This document shows, in pieces, positions 7,495 to 11,740 of a DNA stretch of 11,740 nucleotides (positions within the stretch are counted from its first letter, which is position 1; each line of letters opens with the position of its first letter). The notes beneath the pieces were generated by a model that made no database searches, was not told the origin of the DNA, and saw only the letters and a list, made by a program, of their open reading frames with translations. The translations under genes and the position numbers were made by a program. The stretch is from an uncultured Alphaproteobacteria bacterium (GTDB lineage: Bacteria > Pseudomonadota > Alphaproteobacteria > Puniceispirillales > Puniceispirillaceae): positions 1 to 11,740 of the forward strand of contig CAJWDO010000031.1 of assembly GCA_913031555.1 (NCBI GenBank), given 5' to 3'.

Positions 7495-7947
7495 ATGCCG
7501 CAGGTTGATTTCTATCACCTGACACAATCTGAGCTTTCGGACGCGCTTGTCATGTTGATCGAAAAGTCACGCCAGGCTGGGCGCAAGGCGTTGGTTCACT
7601 GTCCGAGGCCCGCCGCCGAGGCGATTGACGATGATCTCTGGACAATGAAGCCGGACTCCTGGCTGCCTCACGGACTTGATGAAGGCGATGGCGCTTCGCA
7701 TGCGGTGGCATGGATTGTGTCAACCGGAACGGCCAACCCGATTGCGGCCGAGTTTCTGTTCCTTCTGCATGGTGCGGAGCGGGAGGACATGGCTGGTTTC
7801 GAGAGGGTCTTCAACCTGTTTGACGGGCGCTCCGAGGCGCAGGTCGAACAGGCCCGCTCGCAGTGGCAGACATGGCGCGGCATGGCGGGGCTGGAGATGC
7901 GATATTTCGCCCAGGATGATGCGGGAAAATGGGAACAGTGCGCCTGA
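7495..7947 (+). CDS. holC: DNA polymerase III subunit chi
   Basis: HolC (chi) is part of the clamp-loader assembly of the replicative polymerase and in E. coli binds single-strand DNA binding protein, linking it to psi. The 150-residue product has the typical N-terminal VDFYHLTQSE, the RKALVHCP strand, and the family signature around residues 46-60 (DDLWTMKPDSWLPHG), followed by PIAAEFLFLLHG and a C-terminal helix with FERVFNLFDGRSEAQVEQAR. Length agrees with alphaproteobacterial HolC. The start at 7495 has AAGGGA 8 bases upstream inside the tandem repeat. It follows pepA by 67 bp with no terminator seen, so the two are probably cotranscribed; pepA-holC adjacency is common in proteobacteria. 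A psi subunit (HolD) is not in the window and is usually not recognised in alphaproteobacteria. Confidence 0.9.
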   Translation: MPQVDFYHLTQSELSDALVMLIEKSRQAGRKALVHCPRPAAEAIDDDLWTMKPDSWLPHGLDEGDGASHAVAWIVSTGTANPIAAEFLFLLHGAEREDMAGFERVFNLFDGRSEAQVEQARSQWQTWRGMAGLEMRYFAQDDAGKWEQCA

Positions 7948-8014
7948 TGCGTGCCTGACACTTGCCTGAGTACCATCCCCCGACCCCACAGCGGTCTCGA
8001 ACAGGCTTTTGTCC

Positions 8015-8043
8015 TTGTAACCGTGTGCGTCTCGCCCTATTAA
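8015..8043 (+). promoter_or_regulatory. Candidate sigma-70 promoter of ndk
   Basis: TTGTAA (8015-8020) and TATTAA (8038-8043) are each 4-of-6 matches to the -35 and -10 boxes and are separated by exactly 17 bp. Transcription would start near 8050, giving a leader of about 70 nt with the hairpin at 8055-8077 at its 5' end. The 172-bp gap after holC supports separate expression of ndk. Confidence 0.45.
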
Positions 8044-8054
8044 GGCGGCGTCCG

Positions 8055-8077
8055 TGCAGGGTCCCAACATCCCTGCA
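8055..8077 (+). promoter_or_regulatory. Hairpin in the ndk leader
   Basis: TGCAGGG (8055-8061) and CCCTGCA (8071-8077) form a perfect 7-bp stem with a 9-nt loop, extendable by a G-U pair. No T run follows, so a terminator for holC is unlikely. It would be the first structure of an ndk mRNA starting near 8050, where it could protect the 5' end. That role is inference. Confidence 0.4.
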
Positions 8078-8119
8078 TTCACCAGTTTAACGCTGTTCAA
8101 TCCAGTCAAAGGGAAAACC

Positions 8120-8542
8120 ATGGCCCTCGAAAGAACCTTCTCCATCATCAAGCCGGATGCCACGCGGCGTAACGTCACCGGCCAGATCAACGCCCGTCTC
8201 GAGGCTGCCGGCCTCCGCATTGTCGCCCAGAAGCGCAAGCAGTTGAGCCAGGCCGAAGCGCAGGCGTTTTACGCCGTTCACAAGGAACGCCCGTTCTATA
8301 ATGACCTTGTTGCCTTCATGACCTCGGGTCCGGTTGTGCTGCAGGTTCTTGAAGGCGAGAACGCCATTGCCAAGAACCGCGAAGTAATGGGCGCCACCAA
8401 CCCGGCCGAAGCCGCCGAAGGCACAATCCGCAAGGATTTTGCTGAATCCATCGAAGCCAATTCGGTGCATGGCTCGGACGCGCCGGAGACCGCCGCCGAT
8501 GAGATCGCCTTCTTCTTCTCGGGAATTGAAATCACTGGCTAA
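8120..8542 (+). CDS. ndk: Nucleoside diphosphate kinase
   Basis: Ndk transfers the gamma-phosphate of ATP to other nucleoside and deoxynucleoside diphosphates through a phosphohistidine, balancing the NTP and dNTP pools in the cytoplasm. The 140-residue protein starts with the family hallmark ERTFSIIKPDA (4-14) and has K11, Y51, R87 and the active-site H117 in NSVHGSDAPE, all at standard positions. It keeps the full C-terminal EIAFFF segment. The start at 8120 is set by AAAGGG 6 bases upstream and by the exact family length; an upstream in-frame GTG at 8054 would add 22 residues that no family member has. It follows holC by 172 bp with its own promoter candidate and ends before a strong terminator. 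With gmk and purMN it adds to a nucleotide-metabolism theme, although these genes are in separate units. Confidence 0.98.
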   Translation: MALERTFSIIKPDATRRNVTGQINARLEAAGLRIVAQKRKQLSQAEAQAFYAVHKERPFYNDLVAFMTSGPVVLQVLEGENAIAKNREVMGATNPAEAAEGTIRKDFAESIEANSVHGSDAPETAADEIAFFFSGIEITG

Positions 8543-8604
8543 CCAGTACCTGCTGACGGCCATTGGCTGATTGGCCTGAGCTGATAAAAAAGCAGTCTAA
8601 AAAC

Positions 8605-8636
8605 AAAAACGGCGGCACCTTGGTGCCGCCGTTTTT
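8605..8636. terminator. Bidirectional intrinsic terminator between ndk and the oxidase subunit gene
   Basis: A stem of GGCGGCACC (8611-8619) and GGTGCCGCC (8622-8630) is flanked by complementary A-rich (8605-8610) and T-rich (8631-8636) tracts. The GC stem is therefore followed by a T run on both strands. It sits in the gap between the convergent ends of ndk (8542) and the small minus-strand gene (8656) and should stop both transcripts. Confidence 0.9.
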
Positions 8637-8655
8637 GTGTATTGCGACTATAACC

Positions 8656-8787
8656 CTAAAGCAGGGTGGCAGCCATGATGACCAGCGTCAGAATAATCAG
8701 AACGATGGCAATCTTCGAGGCATTCATAAAGCCGTGATAGAAATTCAGATGAGCTTGATCCTGCTTGTCAAAATCGTTGGTGTCCAT
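8656..8787 (-). CDS. aa3-type cytochrome c oxidase subunit IV (43 aa)
   Basis: This very short gene encodes 43 residues: a polar N-terminus (MDTNDFDKQDQAHLNFYHGF), MNASK, and then one hydrophobic span (about 26-43, IAIVLIILTLVIMAATLL). The layout and the F..GFM.AS/TK pattern just before the helix match the small bacterial aa3-type cytochrome c oxidase subunit IV family (COX4_pro_2), single-helix proteins that sit beside the catalytic subunits in the inner membrane. Start ATG 8787 has a purine-rich GGGGGAG 10 bases upstream, and the stop is followed by a strong terminator, so this is a real gene and not a chance frame. Its exact function in the oxidase is not settled. No other oxidase gene is nearby. 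A different small membrane protein cannot be excluded. Confidence 0.82.
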   Translation of the reverse strand: MDTNDFDKQDQAHLNFYHGFMNASKIAIVLIILTLVIMAATLL

Positions 8788-8813
8788 GTGATAAAGGCTC
8801 CCCCGCCACGTCT

Positions 8814-8828
8814 CAAATCAACGATTTG
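8814..8828. promoter_or_regulatory. Inverted repeat next to the oxidase-subunit promoter
   Basis: CAAATC (8814-8819) and GATTTG (8823-8828) form a perfect 6-bp inverted repeat around AAC. It abuts the candidate -10 box of the small oxidase-subunit gene and covers its likely transcription start. The position would suit an operator or a short 5' stem; no regulator is recognised. Confidence 0.3.
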
Positions 8829-8856
8829 TTATGACGTAGCGTCGTCGTGAAATCAA
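8828..8856 (-). promoter_or_regulatory. Candidate promoter of the oxidase subunit IV gene
   Basis: On the minus strand TTGATT (8856-8851) and CATAAC (8833-8828) are separated by exactly 17 bp; each is a 4-of-6 match to the sigma-70 boxes. Transcription would start near 8821, about 34 nt before the ATG. It lies in the 104-bp gap after purN, where read-through from purMN is also possible because I see no terminator. Confidence 0.4.
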
Positions 8857-8891
8857 TATCTAGATTGCGCATGTTCACCGGCCATGTGGCA

Positions 8892-9563
8892 TCAGGGCCA
8901 GATCACCGCCGGCCGCAGAATGCCGGCGATGGATTCATCGGCTTTGCCGAGCGCCTGCTTACCCTTTTGCCAGCGCGGCGCACCATCGACAATTTGCAGC
9001 CCCCCCATGGCAAGCGCCATGATAACAAAGGGATACAGAGCGTGCTCCAGCCTGAGAACGCGTTCTGCCAGCCCTGGTTCCGTTTCATCAGCGGCGATTG
9101 TCAGCGCGGCTTGCAGAAGAACGGGGCCGTCATCCAGAAGCGGCGTGACGAGATGCACAGTGGCACCGTGCCTGGCACGTCCATCGGCAAGCGCGCGGGC
9201 ATGCGTGTCCAGTCCTTTCAGATCGGGAAGAAGCGACGGGTGGATGTTGATGATCCGGTTCGTGAACCTGTTAACGAAAGCGGCTGACAGAATTGCCATG
9301 TAGCCGGCAAGCAGGACCCAGTCGGCGCCAGCTGCCTCGATCGTATCTGCCAGCGCCGTCTCATGCGCTGATTTATCGGCAAAGTCACGGCGTTCAACAA
9401 GCTGTGTTGGCAGGCCGCGCGCGGCGGCGCTGTCCAGCCCGTCGCAGGGTGTGTTTGCCGCCACCAGCACGATCCGGGCGTCATTCGGAATGCCCGGAAT
9501 GACCTCGGCAAGGCGCAGCATATTGCTGCCCCGGCCGGAAATCAGAATGGCGATTCGCATCAT
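8892..9563 (-). CDS. purN: Phosphoribosylglycinamide formyltransferase
   Basis: PurN transfers the formyl group of 10-formyltetrahydrofolate to GAR, giving FGAR, the third step of de novo purine synthesis. The 223-residue protein has the N-terminal ISGRGSN (8-14) that binds the GAR phosphate, LLAGYMAIL at 84-92, and the catalytic triad N106 and H108 in INIHPSLLP and D144 in PLLDDGPV. With the first ATG as start these numbers coincide with E. coli PurN. GLDTHARAL (117-125) is also typical. The ATGATG at 9563 overlaps the purM stop by 4 bp, so the pair is translationally coupled; the second Met at 9560 could equally be used. The last ~25 residues are a variable tail. A run of seven G (coding strand) encodes part of MGGLQIV near residue 187. 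Confidence 0.96.
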   Translation of the reverse strand: MMRIAILISGRGSNMLRLAEVIPGIPNDARIVLVAANTPCDGLDSAAARGLPTQLVERRDFADKSAHETALADTIEAAGADWVLLAGYMAILSAAFVNRFTNRIINIHPSLLPDLKGLDTHARALADGRARHGATVHLVTPLLDDGPVLLQAALTIAADETEPGLAERVLRLEHALYPFVIMALAMGGLQIVDGAPRWQKGKQALGKADESIAGILRPAVIWP

Positions 9564-10654
9564 GAGGCGGTGGGCCAGCTGTCCATCGAGACGAATTTGA
9601 CCGCCGGACCCGCGCCGCGCATTGCCAGATCACCGGCGATCCAGGCCGCTGGCTCGCCATTATCATGCAGGGCAGCGAGACAGTTTTCGGCGTCCGGGGC
9701 AGAGACAAAAATCAACATGCCGATGCCGCAGTTAAAGGTGCGGGCCAGTTCCAGAGAACGCACCCCGCCGGCGTGCGCCAGCCATTCAAAGACCGGTGGC
9801 AGGCGCCAGCTGGCGCAATCCAGACGAAACGCCAGATCATCGCCGTAAATCCTTGGTGGATTTTCGACAAGGCCGCCGCCGGTAACATGGCAAATGCCGG
9901 TAACAGTGCCATGTGCGTGCGCGGCGCGCGCGGCATGGTGATAGATTCGGGTTGGGGCAAGGAGCGCCTCGCCAAGGCTGCCTTCGATGCCTTCGATGCC
10001 TTCGATGTTATCGTCAAGGCTGACGCCGGCAAGATCGATGATCTTGCGGACCAGCGAGAACCCGTTCGAATGAACGCCGGATGAGGGAAGGGCGATTACA
10101 ACATCGCCTGCTGCCGGCGTGTCGCGCGACAGCAATGTGCCGCGTTCCGCCGCGCCGACGGCGAACCCGGCAAGGTCGAATCCGCCCCCGGGATAGACGC
10201 CCGGCATTTCCGCTGTTTCGCCTCCGATCAGGGCTGCCTCGCATTCCACACAGCCATCGGCGATGCCGGCGATTACCTCGGCGGCGATGGCGCGATCAAG
10301 CTTACCAGTAGCAAAATAGTCAAGGAAGAACAGTGGTATCGCGCCTTGGGCGATGATGTCATTGACGCACATCGCCACCAGGTCGATGCCAAGGCCGCGA
10401 TAGCTGCCGATGGCGCGGGCAAGTTCTAGTTTCGTGCCGACGCCATCAGTGGCGGCAACAAGAATGGGGTCTTCAAAGCCGGCGGCGCGTATATCGAATA
10501 AACCGCCAAACCCACCCAGCGCGACGTCTGCTCCGGGCCGGCGTGTTCGCCCTGCATCGGGCGCGATATCCCGGATGAGAGCGTCGCCGGCGTCAATGTC
10601 GACCCCGGCATCGCGATAACTGAGTGAATTCCGTACCGGCGATTTGTCCGACAT
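9560..10654 (-). CDS. purM: Phosphoribosylformylglycinamidine cyclo-ligase (AIR synthetase)
   Basis: PurM closes the imidazole ring of FGAM with ATP, making aminoimidazole ribotide in purine synthesis. The 364-residue protein has YRDAGVDIDAG (13-23), GGFGGLFD (47-54), TDGVGTK (69-75), GGETAEMPG (144-152), GVHSNGFSLVRK (193-204) and CHVTGGGLVEN (255-265), all in family order. I chose the ATG at 10654 (MSDKSPVRNSLSYRD) because PurM proteins normally begin there. The open frame extends to an ATG at 10705, but that codon overlaps a good -10 box, leaves almost no space for divergent promoters, and would add 17 unconserved residues. The Shine-Dalgarno at 10654 is weak. The loop at 217-225 reads IEGIEGIEG, made by a 9-bp tandem repeat. 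It is the first gene of a purM-purN unit. Confidence 0.96.
   Translation of the reverse strand: MSDKSPVRNSLSYRDAGVDIDAGDALIRDIAPDAGRTRRPGADVALGGFGGLFDIRAAGFEDPILVAATDGVGTKLELARAIGSYRGLGIDLVAMCVNDIIAQGAIPLFFLDYFATGKLDRAIAAEVIAGIADGCVECEAALIGGETAEMPGVYPGGGFDLAGFAVGAAERGTLLSRDTPAAGDVVIALPSSGVHSNGFSLVRKIIDLAGVSLDDNIEGIEGIEGSLGEALLAPTRIYHHAARAAHAHGTVTGICHVTGGGLVENPPRIYGDDLAFRLDCASWRLPPVFEWLAHAGGVRSLELARTFNCGIGMLIFVSAPDAENCLAALHDNGEPAAWIAGDLAMRGAGPAVKFVSMDSWPTAS
9979..10007. repeat. In-frame 9-bp tandem repeat inside purM
   Basis: Three exact 9-bp units TGCCTTCGA (plus strand) lie at 9979-9987, 9988-9996 and 9997-10005. On the coding strand they encode three Ile-Glu-Gly triplets in PurM residues 217-225. 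Gain or loss of a unit would keep the frame. The place is a variable surface loop between GVHSNGFSLVRK and the LLAPTRIY segment. Confidence 0.85.
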
Positions 10655-10700
10655 GCTGGCAAGCCCACGGCGTAATGGTGTATTAGTGAAATGAACCTTC

Positions 10701-10706
10701 ATCATA
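10701..10706 (-). promoter_or_regulatory. Candidate -10 box of purM
   Basis: On the minus strand TATGAT (10706-10701) is a 5-of-6 match to the -10 consensus. No good -35 box lies 16-18 bp upstream, so the call is weak. If used, transcription would start near 10694 and give a leader of about 40 nt before the ATG at 10654. Confidence 0.3.
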
Positions 10707-10719
10707 CCGTTTCGATATC

Positions 10720-11740
10720 ATGCGTATAGCCCCATTCTGCCCATCATTGTCATTGCTGCTCCGGTGCCTTTGCGCCGGGTTGCTGGCCCGATTGTTCGTT
10801 GCCGTGCCGCTTGTCGTGTTTCCGGGTGTGACGATCAAAACGGCACAGGCCTTTGAGCAATGCCCGGCGCCGCAATTCGGTGTGGAAGCCATTGCCATCG
10901 ACCGCTCCGAGGCGACGGCGGAGGAGGCGCAGAGCCTCGGCATCCAACAGGCGGCGCGGATCGGCTTTCAACGTGTGCTGCTGAGGCTGCTTCGCGACAA
11001 CGCGGCGGCGTCGGCCTTCATCGAGGGACATGAACCTGACCAGTTTGTCGATTTTTATCACATCGCCAGGGAGAACAGCCTCGAGGGGCGCTATATCGCC
11101 GAGCTGGATTATTGTTTTCAAGCTCAGCAACTGCGGGCCGCCATGCGTGCGGCGGACCTTCAATGGGCCGAGTTGATCAGCCCCAAAATTCTGGTGCTGC
11201 CGGTTTGGCTGGCACCGGATGGAGCGCGCGCGTGGCAGGCCGACAATGCGTGGCTTGCCGGCTGGCGGGACGCTGTGGCAAAGGCTGATGGTCTGGTCGA
11301 TTTCACTCTGTTGGCGCCAACCATCGTGAATGAGCGGAGCCTTCGCGCCGAGGATATTGTCGCTGCCGACCCGGCAACCCTGCGGCGTGCCGCGACGGTG
11401 GCGGGCGCCGAGCAGATCATGCTGGTGATCGCGCAGCTTGATTATGTGGGATCGAAACAGGTGCTGACGGTTGATGGCACGCTGTTTACGGACAAGGCGG
11501 AGGAGCTTACGGTTCTGGCGAATATGGTTGATCGCCCGGTCTTTGACAATCTGGATGTGCAGCTTGACTATGCCCGCATGTACATTCTGGGCGAGCTTGA
11601 GACCGGCTGGCACCGCGCCAACATCATTCAGGGTGGCGAGGCGCGTGAAATCACGGTGGAAGTTCCTGTGGCCAATCTCCGGGACTGGGCGGCGCGTCTT
11701 GACGCCTTTGCCTTGCTGGCCGTGATCGACAGCTATGTGG
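10720..11740 (+). CDS. DUF2066 domain protein, exported (3' end outside window)
   Basis: The frame is open from ATG 10720 to the window edge and gives 340 residues. The N-terminus is hydrophobic and long (residues 10-38), ending in TAQA|F, so it looks like a signal peptide or an uncleaved anchor. The following region (FEQCPAPQFGVEAIAIDRSEATAEE...) runs into AARIGFQRVLLRLL, then SLEGRYIAELDYCF, SPKILVLPVW, ATVAGAEQIMLVI and the repeated sheet-like ELDYCF / QLDYVG / QLDYARM. This is the pattern of DUF2066 (COG3249) proteins, whose function is unknown and which often lie next to purM and upstream of an hda-like dnaA-family gene in alphaproteobacteria. No Shine-Dalgarno precedes the ATG and no other ATG is available upstream in frame; a GTG or TTG inside the leader is an alternative. 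It starts 65 bp from purM on the opposite strand. Confidence 0.78.
   Translation, partial: MRIAPFCPSLSLLLRCLCAGLLARLFVAVPLVVFPGVTIKTAQAFEQCPAPQFGVEAIAIDRSEATAEEAQSLGIQQAARIGFQRVLLRLLRDNAAASAFIEGHEPDQFVDFYHIARENSLEGRYIAELDYCFQAQQLRAAMRAADLQWAELISPKILVLPVWLAPDGARAWQADNAWLAGWRDAVAKADGLVDFTLLAPTIVNERSLRAEDIVAADPATLRRAATVAGAEQIMLVIAQLDYVGSKQVLTVDGTLFTDKAEELTVLANMVDRPVFDNLDVQLDYARMYILGELETGWHRANIIQGGEAREITVEVPVANLRDWAARLDAFALLAVIDSYV

Noticed and set aside
6519..7496. Long minus-strand open frame (325 codons) opposite pepA
   Set aside because: It is antisense to the conserved catalytic domain of pepA; its His/Arg-rich composition is typical of a shadow frame.
7948..8014. Repeated TGCCTGA words after holC
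   Set aside because: Only two short copies, no structure, and no terminator shape; treated as chance.
8054..8119. 22-residue extension of Ndk from a GTG
   Set aside because: Ndk is exactly 140 residues from 8120 with a good ribosome binding site; the extension covers the leader hairpin.
10750..11613. Minus-strand open frame (287 codons) at the right end
   Set aside because: The opposite strand is open throughout, with a signal-like N-terminus and DUF2066 features; the minus frame is basic, low in recognisable motifs and overlaps it fully.
1..11740. Possible new defence, mobile or biosynthetic system
   Set aside because: All recognised genes are housekeeping families in familiar order, with no integrase, transposase, terminal repeats, tRNA boundary or composition break that I can see.

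Overview
The window is a gene-dense stretch of an alphaproteobacterial core chromosome. Every recognisable protein belongs to a housekeeping family, the GC content is fairly high, and the cluster lptF-lptG-surA-pdxA-rsmA beside gmk, with pepA-holC-ndk diverging from it, is a typical alphaproteobacterial arrangement. The tiny aa3-oxidase subunit IV gene and a DUF2066 gene divergent from purM also fit that class. A marine SAR116-like or Rhodospirillales-like lineage is possible, but I cannot fix the genus from this sequence alone.

Layout, left to right. (1) The 3' part of gmk (+) runs tail-to-tail into rsmA (-), with a 19-bp overlap that contains a perfect hairpin. (2) A tightly coupled minus-strand operon reads lptF > lptG > surA > pdxA > rsmA (5721 down to 308). 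Junctions are 4-bp ATGA, 6-bp gap, 1-bp TGATG and 14-bp overlap. It joins LPS export, outer-membrane protein folding, vitamin B6 synthesis and 16S rRNA dimethylation. lptD, which often sits between lptG and surA in relatives, is absent. (3) A 233-bp divergent control region (5722-5954) holds a likely pepA promoter, a 13-bp-period TTGAC repeat and a short palindrome. (4) A plus-strand run pepA > holC > ndk follows, with a 15-bp triple tandem repeat before holC and a separate promoter candidate plus leader hairpin before ndk. (5) A strong bidirectional terminator separates ndk from a convergent minus-strand group: purM > purN and, further downstream with its own promoter candidate, a 43-residue cytochrome c oxidase subunit IV gene. 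(6) A secreted or membrane-anchored DUF2066 protein starts divergently from purM and runs off the right edge.

I found no mobile element, CRISPR array, tRNA, rRNA, toxin-antitoxin pair, defence system or biosynthetic cluster. The window looks like ordinary core genome. The points worth a second look are small: the missing lptD, the overlapping convergent ends with a hairpin, three short tandem-repeat arrays (before pepA, before holC and inside purM), inverted repeats at promoters, and the orphan small oxidase subunit. I see no evidence for a previously undescribed multi-gene system.
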